From Halopseudomonas pachastrellae (GTDB taxonomy: Bacteria; Pseudomonadota; Gammaproteobacteria; Pseudomonadales; Pseudomonadaceae): a stretch of 64,000 bases of DNA. This document shows, piece by piece, positions 26,631-36,231 of the stretch (positions are counted from its first letter, which is position 1; each line of letters starts with the position of its first letter). Under the pieces are notes generated by a model. It ran no database searches and had not been told where the DNA came from. It worked only from the letters and a program-made list of their open reading frames with translations. Where the stretch lies: contig NZ_FOUD01000001.1 of NCBI RefSeq assembly GCF_900114765.1, positions 194,003 to 258,002 on the forward strand, read 5' to 3'. The position numbers and the translations under genes are program-made.

Positions 26631-26651
26631 GGGGCGAGGCAGGTAGTCTGC

Positions 26652-26975
26652 TTAGCGCTCCAGGTATTGCAGCTTGTCCGGTACGCCATCCCACTCTTCG
26701 GCGTCGGGCAGGGAGTCTTTTTTCTCGGTTATGTTCGGCCAGACTTCGGCCAGATCGGCGTTCAGCTCGATGTACTCATCCATGCCTTCAGGGATCTCAT
26801 CCTCGGAGAAGATCGCGCTGGCAGGGCACTCTGGCTCGCACAGGGCGCAATCGATGCACTCGTCCGGGTGAATAACCAGGAAGTTCGGGCCTTCGTAGAA
26901 GCAATCGACCGGGCAGACCTCAACGCAATCGGTGTACTTGCACTTGATGCAGTTGTCGGTAACAACAAAGGTCAT
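26652..26975 (-). CDS. fdxA: Seven-iron ferredoxin FdxA
   Basis: A 107-residue ferredoxin with one [3Fe-4S] and one [4Fe-4S] cluster. N-terminal Cys residues lie in [21 protein letters not shown], and the second set in [12 protein letters not shown]. The long C-terminal extension ([44 protein letters not shown]) is typical of the Azotobacter/Pseudomonas FdI type. It carries electrons in the cytoplasm; partners are not evident here. It lies downstream of mutS in the opposite reading order to rsmZ, as in P. aeruginosa. Confidence 0.97.
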   Translation of the reverse strand: MTFVVTDNCIKCKYTDCVEVCPVDCFYEGPNFLVIHPDECIDCALCEPECPASAIFSEDEIPEGMDEYIELNADLAEVWPNITEKKDSLPDAEEWDGVPDKLQYLER

Positions 26976-27121
26976 GGTCGGGTCTCCATCGTGTTAGGCG
27001 AGAAAAAGCTGGCGCGTAGTCTATCAGTTTTTTTTCGAGGGTATAGGGTTCAGCGCTTTTTTGTGCTGATAAACGCATGATCCCTCCTGTTTAATGCAAA
27101 TAAGTATCATTTGTTGCTTGG

Positions 27122-29698
27122 TCAGGCCCATTCGCGCTTCATGCTGTATAGCAGATCCAGCGCCTGACGCGGGGTGAGATCGTCCACGTCCAGGCCCTGC
27201 AGATGCTCCACCAGCGGATGCGCTGCACTGGCAAACAAGTCACTCTGGAAGGGCTGATGCTGCGCGCCGACTGGCCGGTTGGTCTGCTCCAGGCTTTGTT
27301 GCTCAAGCTGAGCCAGATGCTCACGCGCGCGCTCGATGACCGGGCGCGGTACGCCGGCGAGCTGGGCAACCTGCAGGCCATAACTCTGGCTGGCCGGGCC
27401 CGGCTGAACGTTGTGTAGGAACACAATGCGCTCGTTGTGCTCGGTGGCATTCAGATGCACGTTCACCACGCCCGGATCGGTATCGGCCATGCCGGTCAGC
27501 TCGAAGTAGTGGGTGGCGAACAGGGTAAAGGCGCGTGCTCGTGCCAGATATTCAGCGGCGGACCACGCCAGCGACAGGCCGTCGAATGTACTGGTGCCAC
27601 GGCCCACCTCATCCATCAGCACCAGACTCTGGTCGGTGGCGTTGTTTAGGATATTGGCGGTTTCGCTCATCTCGACCATAAATGTCGAGCGTCCGCCGGC
27701 CAGGTCATCGCTGGAGCCGATACGGGTAAAGATGCGGTCCACGCAGGACAGCTCCACGGCTGCGGCTGGCACAAAGCTGCCGATATGCGCGAGCAGGGTG
27801 ATCAGCGCCGTCTGGCGCATGTAGGTCGATTTACCGCCCATGTTCGGGCCGGTAATGATCAGCATGCGGGTGTCCGGGTCCAGCTCCAGGTCGTTGGCAA
27901 CAAAGGGCGTCTCCAGTACCTGTTCCACCACCGGGTGGCGGCCCTGGTTGATATGCAGCTGGCTGCCCTCGATAAACTGTGGGCGGCAGTAGTCCAGCGT
28001 GCCTGCGCGTTCGGCCAGGGTGCAGAGGACGTCGATCTCGGCCAGGCTGGCGGCGCTGGTTTGCAGGGCGGCCAGGTCTTCGTTCAGACGGTCCAGCAGC
28101 TCGTCGTACAGTTGCTTCTCGCGCGCCAGTGCGCGGCTGCGTGCCGACAGCGCCTTGTCTTCAAAGGCTTTCAGCTCGGGGGTGATAAAGCGCTCGGCGC
28201 CTTTAAGGGTCTGGCGGCGGATGTAGTCGACCGGCGCCTGATCCGACTGGCTGCGCGACAGCTCGATGTAGTAGCCGTGAACGCGGTTGTAGCCAACCTT
28301 GAGGGTATTGAGGCCGGTGCGCTCGCGCTCGCGGGTTTCCAGGTCAATCAGATACTGGCCGGCGTTTTCGCTGATGTTCTGCAGCTCATCCAGCTCGGCG
28401 TCAAAGCCCGCCTTGATCACGCCGCCATCGCGCAGCACCGCCGGTGGATTGTCGATCACCGCGTTGGCCAGCAGCTCGGCCAGGTCGGGGTAGGTGCTGA
28501 CCTGCTCGGCAAGGGCACGCAAGTGCGGTGCTTCAACCGGTTGCAGGCAGTCCTGCAGCGCGGGTAGCGCCGCCAGTGCGTCGCGCAGGCGCGCCAGATC
28601 GCGTGGGCGGGCGGAGCGCAGGGCCACGCGGGCCAGAATACGTTCTATATCGCCAATGCCTTTGAGCTGACGCTGCAGGTCCAGATAGAACTGCTGATCC
28701 AGCAGGGTGCTGATGCTGTCCTGGCGGGCACCGAGCACCTGCATGTCGCGCAACGGGCGATTCAGCCAGCGCGCGAGCAGGCGACTACCCATGGCGGTGG
28801 CGGTGTAGTCGAGCACGTCGAGCAAGGTATTGTCGCGCCCGCCCGACAGGTTCTGGTCAATTTCCAGATTGCGGCGGCTGGCGCTGTCGATGATCACGCT
28901 GTCTTCAAAGCGCTCGTGGCTGATGCTGCGAATGTGCGGCAGGGCAGTGCGCTGGGTTTCCTTGGCGTAGCTGAGCAGCGCGCCGGCGGCGCCCAGGCCC
29001 AGGCGCAGGTCGTTGCAGCCAAAGCCGACCAGATCCTTGGTGCCAAATTGCTGGGTCAGGCTCTTGAAGGCGCTGTCCTGGTCAAACTCCCAGGGCGCGC
29101 GGCGGCGCACGGCGCGGCGGCGCTCAATTGGAGTGTTGCTCTCCCAGTCGTCGGGAATCAGCAGCTCGGCTGGTGCTAGACGCTCCAGCTCGCCCAGCAG
29201 GGTCTCCCAACCGCGCAGTTCCATGACCACAAAGCGGCCACTATTGATGTCCAGCGTGGCCAGGCCAAAGCCTTTCTCGGCGCCGACCAGTGCCGCCAAC
29301 AGGTTGTCGCGACGCTCGTCCAGCAGGGCCTCGTCGCTGACGGTGCCAGGGGTAATGATGCGGGCGACCTGACGCTCGACCGGCCCTTTGCTGGTGGCCG
29401 GATCGCCCACCTGTTCGCAAATGACGACCGATTCGCCGAGCTTCACCAGTCGTGCGAGGTAACCCTCGGCTGAGTGATAGGGGATGCCGGCCATGGGAAT
29501 CGGCTGGCCGCCGGATTGGCCGCGTGCGGTCAGGGTAATGTCGAGCAGGCGCGCAGCCTTTTTGGCGTCGTCATAAAAGAGCTCGTAAAAGTCGCCCATA
29601 CGGTAGAACAGCAGCTGCTCGGGGTGCTGCTGCTTGATGCTGAAATACTGCTGCATCATCGGTGTGTGGGCGGTGGCTTCGGGTTTGCTCTTTTTCAT
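27122..29698 (-). CDS. mutS: DNA mismatch repair protein MutS
   Basis: An 858-residue mismatch-recognition ATPase. The N-terminal [12 protein letters not shown] holds the Phe-X-Glu that wedges into mismatches. The connector, lever and clamp domains follow. The ABC-type ATPase has Walker [15 protein letters not shown], the signature [14 protein letters not shown], Walker [17 protein letters not shown] and the final His-containing ATHYFELT. The C-terminal ~60 residues hold the beta-clamp/tetramer tail ([37 protein letters not shown]). ATG 29696-29698 is the start. Length is as in other pseudomonads. Confidence 0.98.
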   Translation of the reverse strand: MKKSKPEATAHTPMMQQYFSIKQQHPEQLLFYRMGDFYELFYDDAKKAARLLDITLTARGQSGGQPIPMAGIPYHSAEGYLARLVKLGESVVICEQVGDPATSKGPVERQVARIITPGTVSDEALLDERRDNLLAALVGAEKGFGLATLDINSGRFVVMELRGWETLLGELERLAPAELLIPDDWESNTPIERRRAVRRRAPWEFDQDSAFKSLTQQFGTKDLVGFGCNDLRLGLGAAGALLSYAKETQRTALPHIRSISHERFEDSVIIDSASRRNLEIDQNLSGGRDNTLLDVLDYTATAMGSRLLARWLNRPLRDMQVLGARQDSISTLLDQQFYLDLQRQLKGIGDIERILARVALRSARPRDLARLRDALAALPALQDCLQPVEAPHLRALAEQVSTYPDLAELLANAVIDNPPAVLRDGGVIKAGFDAELDELQNISENAGQYLIDLETRERERTGLNTLKVGYNRVHGYYIELSRSQSDQAPVDYIRRQTLKGAERFITPELKAFEDKALSARSRALAREKQLYDELLDRLNEDLAALQTSAASLAEIDVLCTLAERAGTLDYCRPQFIEGSQLHINQGRHPVVEQVLETPFVANDLELDPDTRMLIITGPNMGGKSTYMRQTALITLLAHIGSFVPAAAVELSCVDRIFTRIGSSDDLAGGRSTFMVEMSETANILNNATDQSLVLMDEVGRGTSTFDGLSLAWSAAEYLARARAFTLFATHYFELTGMADTDPGVVNVHLNATEHNERIVFLHNVQPGPASQSYGLQVAQLAGVPRPVIERAREHLAQLEQQSLEQTNRPVGAQHQPFQSDLFASAAHPLVEHLQGLDVDDLTPRQALDLLYSMKREWA

Positions 29699-29937
29699 CA
29701 ATAACTCGACTTGCGCTGCGGATGAGGGCGCGCCCTTGCGGGGCGCCGTTGCCGGTGAGGCGCAAGGTTACCACGGCGTTGCAGCGCCCTGCAGGGGAAG
29801 GCGGGAGAGAATTCTCGCATAGGACCCGAGCAGGCCCCGGCGCTGCGTGTCGCTTGATCTGGCGCCGGCGGCGGCAGTGCTGGTCCTGCTCCATACTGGG
29901 GCCCGGCTGCAGATCGCGGGTAATAAAAGGAGAGGGG
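29699..29937. other. Intergenic region upstream of mutS
   Basis: About 240 bp between the divergent mutS gene and the ECF sigma remnant. It must hold the mutS promoter. I see no gene and no clear motif in it. Confidence 0.5.
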
Positions 29938-30303
29938 TTGGACAGCATCCAGGCAGACATTGAGGCAGCTTATCGTCGGGAGTCCCGTCGCGTGCTGGCC
30001 ACCTTGCTGCGCTTGCTCAATGGCAACTTCGATGTGGCAGAAGAGGCACTGCAGGAGGCCTTCGTAGAGGCTGTGAAGTACTGGCCCGAGCAGGGTGTTC
30101 CCGGTAACCCGCGCACCTGACTGGTGTCCGTCGGCCGCTTTAAGACGATTGATCAGTTGGGCAAGCGCGGGCGGCGCGATGCCTCTGGCGGTACGCTGGT
30201 CATCGGGCCGTAGGAGATTCCGGGTGGCGACTTTATCGTGATTGGCATTGACCCGCAGGGCGCGCTTTTTTCGCTGATCGGAACCCGGCCAGCGCAGTCT
30301 TGA
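29938..30303 (+). pseudogene. Decayed ECF sigma factor fused to a VOC-domain remnant
   Basis: One frame holds pieces of two proteins. From a TTG at 29938 (after AAGGAGAGG) it reads DSIQADIEAAYRRESRRVLATLLRLLNGNFDVAEEALQEAFVEAVKYWP, the sigma region 2 of an ECF factor. A TGA at 30118-30120 stands where such proteins have Trp, then LVSVGRFKTIDQL continues the sigma. At about 30181 it switches to GGTLVIGP-stop-EIPGGDFIVIGIDPQGALFSLIG, the C-terminal end of a glyoxalase/VOC (PhnB-like) protein, with a TAG at 30211-30213. A deletion apparently fused the two, and nonsense mutations followed. Not functional. Confidence 0.8.
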
Positions 30304-30345
30304 GGCTGCTTTGTATGGCGCGGCGCCCGCAGAGGGAGAAAACCC

Positions 30346-30715
30346 ATGAAATATTTGTGTCTGGTCTACTGCGACGAAAAGAAAATGCAGCAGCTGTCGC
30401 AGGATGATTGGGATGCGCTGAACCGTGAGTGCATCGCCTTTGTCGCGGGCTTGCAGGCCAGCGGGCATTGTCTTGAAGGGGCACCGCTGCTGTCGACCGA
30501 CACGGCAACGACCGTACGGGTTCGCGACGGTGGCCCCTTGATCACCGATGGTCCCTTTGCCGAGACCAAGGAGCAGTTGGCGGGCTTTTATATGCTGGAG
30601 GCGTGCGACTGCAACGAAGCCATCCGGCTGGCGCAGAAGATTCCCCCCTGCGCGCTACGGCAGCGTGGAGATTCGCCCGGTAAGAGAGTTGATGGAGGAG
30701 GGTAATCGGAAGTAG
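30346..30715 (+). pseudogene. YCII/DGPF-domain protein, frameshifted near its end
   Basis: The frame from ATG 30346 gives MKYLCLVYCDEKKM...LSTDTATTVRVRDGGPLITDGPFAETKEQLAGFYMLEACDCNEAIRLAQKIP, a complete YCII (DGPF) domain including the name-giving DGPF. After the C-run at 30643-30649 the frame is wrong. Dropping one base gives ARYGSVEIRPVRELMEEGNRK and a stop at 30713-30715, the normal family end. As it stands the protein would be 119 residues with a foreign 16-residue tail. DGPF proteins are genetic partners of ECF42-type sigma factors, whose remnant lies just upstream. A sequencing error in the homopolymer is possible. Confidence 0.8.
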
Positions 30716-30784
30716 GGCCACTCAATGCCACGCTACTGTGCGGCCGGGTTTATTAGTGGGGCCGTGTGCTGGGCAGCGGTGCCG

Positions 30785-31432
30785 TTACCGACGCTCGCCC
30801 AGCAGCCCCATGTCTAGCGCCTTGAGCGCGGCTTCCGCGCGGCAGTTGACCTGCAGCTTCTGGTACACGACCTTCAAGTAGCTGGCGGCGGTGTGAGGGG
30901 AGATGTGTAGCTCCTGGGCGGCGCCCTTGACACTCAAGCCGCGGGCGATGAGTTGCAGCAATTGCTTCTCCCTTGGCGTCAAGGCGTCCCCCGGGGGAGC
31001 AGGGGCAGGACGAAACTGCTCCAGGATGCGCCGGGCAATGGAGGCCGATAGCGGAGGTTTGCCTTGCAGGATGCCACCGAGCTGGGCAACGAAGGCCTGC
31101 TCTTCTTCGTCTTTCAACAGGTAACCGTCGGCGCCGGCACGTAGGGCGGCAAACAGGTGCTCGGCGTCGTCAAAAATGGTGGTGACAATGCACTGCGTCT
31201 GCGGGCTCTGGTTCTTGATCAGCGGTAATAGGTCAACGCCGTTGCCGTCGGGTAAGCCCAGATCCACCAGGGCTAACTGATAGTGGTTGTGCTTTATCAG
31301 GTTGTTAGCCTGCGCCGAGCTGCAGGCGAGATCGACGGGCCGTTGGCCCAGCGCCTCGTGCAAGCGCTGTGTCAGCCAGTCGGCGACTTGCGGCACATCC
31401 TCAATGATCAATACCCGGTTGGTAGTTGGCAT
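30785..31432 (-). CDS. LuxR/NarL-type response regulator
   Basis: A 215-residue regulator. Residues 1-120 form a receiver domain with acidic pair ED (11-12), phospho-acceptor Asp57 (ALVDLGLPDGNG) and Lys in YLLKDEEE. Residues 150-210 form a GerE helix-turn-helix (LTPREKQLLQLIARGLSVKGAAQELHISPHTAASYLKVVYQKL). The start at MPTTNRVLIIEDV (ATG 31430-31432) is chosen because the receiver begins there; a longer frame adds 48 residues. It is divergent from the histidine kinase at 31616 and is surely its partner. Targets are unknown. Confidence 0.93.
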   Translation of the reverse strand: MPTTNRVLIIEDVPQVADWLTQRLHEALGQRPVDLACSSAQANNLIKHNHYQLALVDLGLPDGNGVDLLPLIKNQSPQTQCIVTTIFDDAEHLFAALRAGADGYLLKDEEEQAFVAQLGGILQGKPPLSASIARRILEQFRPAPAPPGDALTPREKQLLQLIARGLSVKGAAQELHISPHTAASYLKVVYQKLQVNCRAEAALKALDMGLLGERR

Positions 31433-31576
31433 GTTCGCGCGCTCCTTGCTGAAAAATGCGCTGTGCGATGGCACAATACTGGCATTAGTATCTTTTTGAT
31501 GGCGTCTATTGCTTTTAAACGGCGTGGGATGAATCCATGACTCCCCTAAAGTCGCGCCGAATGAAAACAAGATCAA

Positions 31577-31594
31577 CCCCCCTTGATGTGGGGG
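31577..31594. promoter_or_regulatory. C6/G6 inverted repeat in the divergent promoter region
   Basis: CCCCCC, a short AT-rich spacer and GGGGGG lie about 25 bp before the kinase start codon, between the response regulator and kinase genes. It could be an mRNA hairpin or a protein site. Confidence 0.4.
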
Positions 31595-31615
31595 GCTGCA
31601 AGGGAGTTGCTAAGC

Positions 31616-33727
31616 ATGGTGTCGTTGCGGACTAAGCTACTCGCCGGGCTGGCGGTGATTTTGCTGTATGGCTTTTGGATAATTCAGTTGGCGCTCTCGT
31701 TGCCGGCCAGCGAGTTGCAATTCAGCCTGCAGGGAGACCAATTGCTGGCCGCTGGTCCGGATGCTGCGCCGCGCCCGGTTGAGTCGATGCTGGTGGGTGG
31801 CAAGGCGCTGCCGGCTCGCGCGGTCCTGGTGATTGAGGAGCCGGATGTGTTGCCGGTGTACAGCGATATCAACCAGTTTTTCGCCGAGCACACGCAACTG
31901 CTGCAGGCGCTGAAGGCCGGCACGCTCCAAGTGCGTTACCAGGACGGCAGTGAGCAGCCATTACATCCGTTGCCACGCGGCCTGATGCAGTTGCCGGGTA
32001 TGTTCTGGCTGCAACTGCTGTGTGGTTTGGCCGGCATGGTGATATGCATGCTGGTGTGGGTCCCGGGGGAGCACAACCTGGCGACCCGCTCCTTTGCCTT
32101 GTCCGGTCTGGGTTACCTGCTGGCATCCTCGACGGCCGCTGTGTACAGCACGCGTGAGCTGTTTATTGACGGTGAGCTGTTCCGCATTCTGTCCGGCCTT
32201 AATCACTGTGGCGCCATGCTGTTTTCAGCGGCGGTCAGTGCCTTTCTGTGGAGTTATCCGCGGCGGGCGCCGTCCGTCTGGATTCCACTCGCGCTGTACG
32301 GTGGTTTTGCTTCGTGCATGATACTGGACCAACTGCAGCTCACAGCCTCGCCGGTCGAGGGCTTCCATCTGTGGGTTATTGGCGTCTTTATGATCGGACT
32401 GTCGGGTGCAGTCTGGCAGTGGCGGCAAACGCGCAATAGCCCGGCTGACCGTTCGGCTTTTCGCTGGGTGTTGTTATCCATTCTTGCCGGTACGGTGTTC
32501 TTTTCGGCCGGCATGATCTTGCCGGTCATTTTGCAGGTAGCCTTACCCCATGCCCAAGGGCCGCTGTTGGCTACCTTTTTACTTATGTACACCGGCATGG
32601 CGCTGGGGATAACGCGCTACCGGCTGTTTGAGCTTGAGCGCTGGTGGTTCTCGATCTGGAGCTGGTTACTGGGTGGTCTGGCAGTGCTGCTTACGGACTT
32701 GGCGCTAGCGTCGCTGCTGACTCTGTCTGGCCCTACCGTACTGGCCGCCTCGGTGGCCTTGGTGGGGTGGGTTTACTTTCCGGTGCGGCAGTTTATCTGG
32801 GGCCGTTTGACCGTGTCGCGTCAGCGTGGTCTGGACACCTGGTTGTCGCAGGCACTGCCGGTAATGCTGCAAGCGCAGCGCAGTGGCCACACCGACAGCG
32901 CCATGGAACAGGCGTTGCTGGCGGTATTCCAGCCGTTGCGTGTCGAGCGGCTGAGTCATAAGGCGCAGCGCCCCCAGGTGGTCGACAATGGAGATGCCCT
33001 GCAAGTCCCCGGGCCATCGGGAGAGGAGGACTATCTGCTGCGCCACGCGGAGCAGGGGCGCCGACTGTTTACCCGTCAGGACGTTCAACTGGCTCGCTTG
33101 GTGTTGTCGCTGGATAGCCTGGTACTGCACTCGCTGACCGCTCGGGTGGAGGGTGCAACCGAGGAGCGCAATCGTATTCGCCAAGATATCCACGACGACT
33201 TGGGCGCCAAGCTGCTACAGCTGTTGCACACTGCATCGGATGATTCGCGGCAACTGGTGCGCGAGGCGATTCGTGATTTGCGCGAGTTATTGCAGAGCAT
33301 GGATGGCCACGAAGTGCGCCTGGATGTGGCGGCAGCTCGTTGGCAGGAGGAAACGGCCAGCCGTTGTCAGGCCAGCGACGTTACCTTGCATTGGCAACAG
33401 ACATTGGGCGAGCAGTTGCTGAGTGCCGGGCAGTTCAGTCATTTGACCCGAGTGTTGCGAGAAGCGGTCAGTAACGCGCTTCGGCACGCTACGCCTACCG
33501 AGCTGCGCGTGGAGTTGAGTCAACAGGGAGGCGCAATGCTGCAATTGCGGATCGAGAATGACGGCGTTGCCTTGGCTGAAACAGCCACCAGTGGGCGCGG
33601 TCTGCAGATCATGCTGGCCCGTGCTCGCCAGCTGGGTGGTGAGCTGCAGCACGGGTGTGCGCAGCAACGCTGGTGGCTGGCGCTGCAGGTCCCGATTGCT
33701 CCGTCGGATACGCCTGCTGCAGATTGA
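31616..33727 (+). CDS. NarX/DegS-type membrane sensor histidine kinase
   Basis: A 703-residue kinase. A first membrane helix (TKLLAGLAVILLYGFWIIQLALSL) is followed by ~100 extracytoplasmic residues. Then comes a block of about seven more helices (residues ~130-380), reminiscent of 7TM sensor kinases. A linker follows, then a HisKA_3-type dimerisation helix with ERNRIRQDIHDDLGAKLLQLLH (phospho-His ~524) and a C-terminal HATPase with LREAVSNALRHA and GRGLQIMLARARQLGGEL. AGGGAG precedes ATG 31616; an upstream ATG at 31583 is less likely. It pairs with the divergent LuxR-type regulator. The signal is unknown. Confidence 0.9.
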   Translation: MVSLRTKLLAGLAVILLYGFWIIQLALSLPASELQFSLQGDQLLAAGPDAAPRPVESMLVGGKALPARAVLVIEEPDVLPVYSDINQFFAEHTQLLQALKAGTLQVRYQDGSEQPLHPLPRGLMQLPGMFWLQLLCGLAGMVICMLVWVPGEHNLATRSFALSGLGYLLASSTAAVYSTRELFIDGELFRILSGLNHCGAMLFSAAVSAFLWSYPRRAPSVWIPLALYGGFASCMILDQLQLTASPVEGFHLWVIGVFMIGLSGAVWQWRQTRNSPADRSAFRWVLLSILAGTVFFSAGMILPVILQVALPHAQGPLLATFLLMYTGMALGITRYRLFELERWWFSIWSWLLGGLAVLLTDLALASLLTLSGPTVLAASVALVGWVYFPVRQFIWGRLTVSRQRGLDTWLSQALPVMLQAQRSGHTDSAMEQALLAVFQPLRVERLSHKAQRPQVVDNGDALQVPGPSGEEDYLLRHAEQGRRLFTRQDVQLARLVLSLDSLVLHSLTARVEGATEERNRIRQDIHDDLGAKLLQLLHTASDDSRQLVREAIRDLRELLQSMDGHEVRLDVAAARWQEETASRCQASDVTLHWQQTLGEQLLSAGQFSHLTRVLREAVSNALRHATPTELRVELSQQGGAMLQLRIENDGVALAETATSGRGLQIMLARARQLGGELQHGCAQQRWWLALQVPIAPSDTPAAD

Positions 33728-33804
33728 CCCCCCTGTTCAGGGGCTGCCCTGCCTTGCCGTGCTGCCCTCTAATGGCCGTACATGTATAAGGAAGGCAACT
33801 GGCC

Positions 33805-35448
33805 ATGAAACCGAAAATACTTGCTCTGCTCCCACTATCGCTTGCGCTCACCGCCTGCCTGAGCGGTGGTGGTGGGGGCGGCGGTGGTGATAGCGCCGCC
33901 GCCGGTAAAACCGGCCGCCTGATTGATTCGGCTGTTGCCGGGGTGAGTTACAGCACCGCCCAATTCAGCGGCACCACCAATGCTGACGGTGAATACCTCT
34001 ACCAGGAAGGTGAGACGGTGACCTTTCGTATCGGTGATATCGTCTTTCCGGCTGTGACTGCCAAGGGCGTGCTGACACCGCTTGATCTGGCTGGCAGTAC
34101 GGATATCAACGACCCGGTGGTGATCAATATTGCCCGCCTGCTGCAAACGCTGGATGAGGATGGTAATCCGGACAACGGTATCGTCATTCCCGAGTTGAGT
34201 ACCACCGCGGCGCTGGACTTCAACCTGCCGGTGGCAGACTTTGCTGCCGCGGTGCAGGCGGCGCTGGGGATTACCCTGATCAGTCAGGCCGATGCATTGG
34301 CTCACCTGCAAAACGAGCTGGATGAACTCAACGGCGGAACCACCGACCCCGGGCGGGAGGCTGCAACAGTGCCTGCCGGCCTGGTGGGCGTGTATCAGTT
34401 TCTGTTTGAAGAAGTCACCGCCGGCTCAGGGATTCAGGACGGGGTGATTGATGAGTATCAGGTGACCGCCGATGGGCGGCTGATCCTGCCGGGCGGTAGC
34501 GAGCTGAGCAACCCGGTGTACACCTCCGAATCACACGTCGAGATCGCCTGGCATGACAGCAATACCGGCCTGGGCTATGCGCTGAGCAACGCCAATACCG
34601 GCGTGATCAACGAGCTGAACGTCAGCGACGGGCTGTTTGGTGACGCAGGCTATGTGTTCTACGGCTCCTACGTACCCTACAGCCCCACCACGGGTGATGT
34701 ACCGCAGGCATTGCTGGATCTGGCCGGCAGTTACAGCACCCAGCCGTATTTCAGCAAGGCGGGTAATCGCCATGGCTGGGCCGTGGGTGACGAGTTGACC
34801 CTGGATATCGACAGCGTCAGCGGTTTGATTGATATCGCTGGCAAGTACCAGTTGGACCCGGCGGACAGCAGCTTCTCCTGGAGCGACAAAACCGCGACCA
34901 ATCCGCGCTTCAATCCGCATTACGAAGTGCTTTACAAGGTGGGTGACAGCGACATCAAGTTGCTGCTGTACCGGCAAGAAGGCGAGGGGCTGAACGGTTG
35001 GCGTCTGCAGGATCAGCCAGGCGCGGTCGACGGCGTCAATGTTGCCAGTGAGGTGATGCCGTTAAATGCCACACATCAGGCCTACATCGATGCGCTGGAC
35101 GCGCTACTGCCGGCAACCCTGACAGTGATTGCCCAGGACAGCACCTACAACTCCGGCTTGGATAAGGCTGTGTGCACTGAGTACGAGTTTGATCTGGACT
35201 ACGGCGCCACCAACGGCAAGCCGCGCATCTTGTTCAATCAGCTTGGCAGCCCGGCCAAGACCACCAAGGAGTACATCGCCTCCAGTGCTGCCTACAGCGA
35301 GCAGGGAAGTGGTGTAAGTCTCTACTGGAGCGGCTTTGATCTGACAGTCGACGGCAGCACCTTGACCGCAACCGTGACCAAGCTCGGAGAGCCGATCAAC
35401 GAGGTACTGAGCAACGACACTAGCGCTATCGCCGCCGTGTGCCCCTGA
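33805..35448 (+). CDS. Putative lipoprotein with poly-glycine linker
   Basis: A 547-residue exported protein of unknown function. The N-terminus is a lipoprotein signal with the lipobox LTAC (Cys18), followed by Leu-Ser and eight Gly in a row. Next is a ~90-residue domain, GRLIDSAVAGVSYSTAQFSGTTNADGEYLYQEGETVTFRIGDI, a pattern found at the N-terminus of several marine gammaproteobacterial surface lipoproteins. The rest is beta-rich and acidic with only one or two Cys near the end (ICP-like pair at ~451 and 546). It follows the two-component system by 77 bp and might be its target, but this is only inferred from position. Confidence 0.75.
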   Translation: MKPKILALLPLSLALTACLSGGGGGGGGDSAAAGKTGRLIDSAVAGVSYSTAQFSGTTNADGEYLYQEGETVTFRIGDIVFPAVTAKGVLTPLDLAGSTDINDPVVINIARLLQTLDEDGNPDNGIVIPELSTTAALDFNLPVADFAAAVQAALGITLISQADALAHLQNELDELNGGTTDPGREAATVPAGLVGVYQFLFEEVTAGSGIQDGVIDEYQVTADGRLILPGGSELSNPVYTSESHVEIAWHDSNTGLGYALSNANTGVINELNVSDGLFGDAGYVFYGSYVPYSPTTGDVPQALLDLAGSYSTQPYFSKAGNRHGWAVGDELTLDIDSVSGLIDIAGKYQLDPADSSFSWSDKTATNPRFNPHYEVLYKVGDSDIKLLLYRQEGEGLNGWRLQDQPGAVDGVNVASEVMPLNATHQAYIDALDALLPATLTVIAQDSTYNSGLDKAVCTEYEFDLDYGATNGKPRILFNQLGSPAKTTKEYIASSAAYSEQGSGVSLYWSGFDLTVDGSTLTATVTKLGEPINEVLSNDTSAIAAVCP

Positions 35449-35456
35449 GCACGAAT

Positions 35457-35493
35457 ACAACGCCGGCGGCCTTGAACGGGCTGCCGGCGTTGT
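35457..35493 (+). terminator. Hairpin after the lipoprotein gene
   Basis: An 11-bp stem (ACAACGCCGGC with GCCGGCGTTGT) starts ten bases after the stop. It lacks a long T tract, so it may be a weak terminator or an mRNA end stabiliser. Confidence 0.6.
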
Positions 35494-35597
35494 GCTGTCT
35501 GCACGAAACCAACCTCGACAAAGCCGGTCCCAGCTCTGGTGCAGCCGCCGGGCCAACTGGCATGCTGTGTCCTGTTACGCACGTCGAGGAAGGTGCC

Positions 35598-36119
35598 ATG
35601 TCCCATTATGATCCGTTGATTGATTCCGCCGCCGCCCGCCTGGGGCGTGTACTTGAACACCTGGGGCAACGGGTGAGCACCGCCGAGTCCTGCACCGGCG
35701 GCGGCATCGCCGAAGCGATTACCCGCGTCGCAGGCAGCTCGCAGTGGTTTGAAACCGGCTTTGTCACCTACGCCAACAGTAGCAAGGCGCGCTGGCTAGG
35801 GGTGGAGCCGGCCACGCTGGAGGCGCACGGCGCGGTCAGCGAGCCGGTGGTGCTGGCCATGGCCGCGGGAGCCAAGGCGGCGGCTGAGGCGGATATGGCG
35901 GTGGCTGTCAGCGGCATTGCCGGCCCTGATGGCGGCAGCGCCGAAAAGCCGGTGGGCACGGTATGGTTTGGCTGGGCGCTGAGTGATGGCCGGGTGGTCA
36001 GTGAATGCAAGCGCTTTCAGGGTGGTCGCCGCGAGGTGCGTGCGCAAACTGTGCTGCATGCACTGGAACGTCTGGTGTCGGAGGCAGAAAAGACAGCTGC
36101 GAACCGGTCGTCAGTCTGA
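35598..36119 (+). CDS. pncC: Nicotinamide-nucleotide amidase (CinA C-terminal domain)
   Basis: A 173-residue stand-alone PncC, which deamidates nicotinamide mononucleotide to nicotinate mononucleotide in pyridine nucleotide recycling. Conserved blocks are STAESCTGGGIAEAITRVAGSSQWFETGFVTYANSSK and AVSGIAGPDGGSAEKPVGTVWFGW. The start is ATG 35598, with GAGGAAGG just upstream. The gene sits directly before recA, as in most pseudomonads, and 112 bp separate them. NMN is released by NAD-dependent DNA ligase, which may explain the long-standing linkage with DNA repair genes. Confidence 0.95.
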   Translation: MSHYDPLIDSAAARLGRVLEHLGQRVSTAESCTGGGIAEAITRVAGSSQWFETGFVTYANSSKARWLGVEPATLEAHGAVSEPVVLAMAAGAKAAAEADMAVAVSGIAGPDGGSAEKPVGTVWFGWALSDGRVVSECKRFQGGRREVRAQTVLHALERLVSEAEKTAANRSSV

Positions 36120-36161
36120 TTGCATATCGGGGGTAGGCGGGTCATTTTTTCTGTGGAATAA

Positions 36162-36181
36162 TACTGACCAAATATACAGTA
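36162..36181 (+). promoter_or_regulatory. LexA (SOS) box of recA
   Basis: CTG-N10-CAG with an AT-rich middle (36164-36179) matches the gammaproteobacterial SOS box TACTGTATATATATACAGTA in both half-sites. It lies 50 bp before recA. Confidence 0.92.
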
Positions 36182-36231
36182 GTTGATCGGTCGGTCGCTT
36201 CGGCGCCTGCCCCAAGCCAAGAGGATGCGAA

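Larger units (their letters stand above)
25789..26651. other. Non-coding region: GacA box, rsmZ, tandem repeats
   Basis: About 860 bp without a protein gene. It holds an upstream activating box (25818-25835), the rsmZ RNA (about 25997-26124), a partial repeat (26166-26212), two 174-bp tandem repeats (26283-26612) and the fdxA terminator. The small ORFs across it have no family features. Confidence 0.8.

Noticed and set aside
27090..27115. Possible Fur or FNR box near CAAATAAGTATCATTTG
   Set aside because: Palindromic character is weak and matches neither consensus well; its place after the mutS stop and 120 bp upstream of fdxA makes control of fdxA possible but unsupported.
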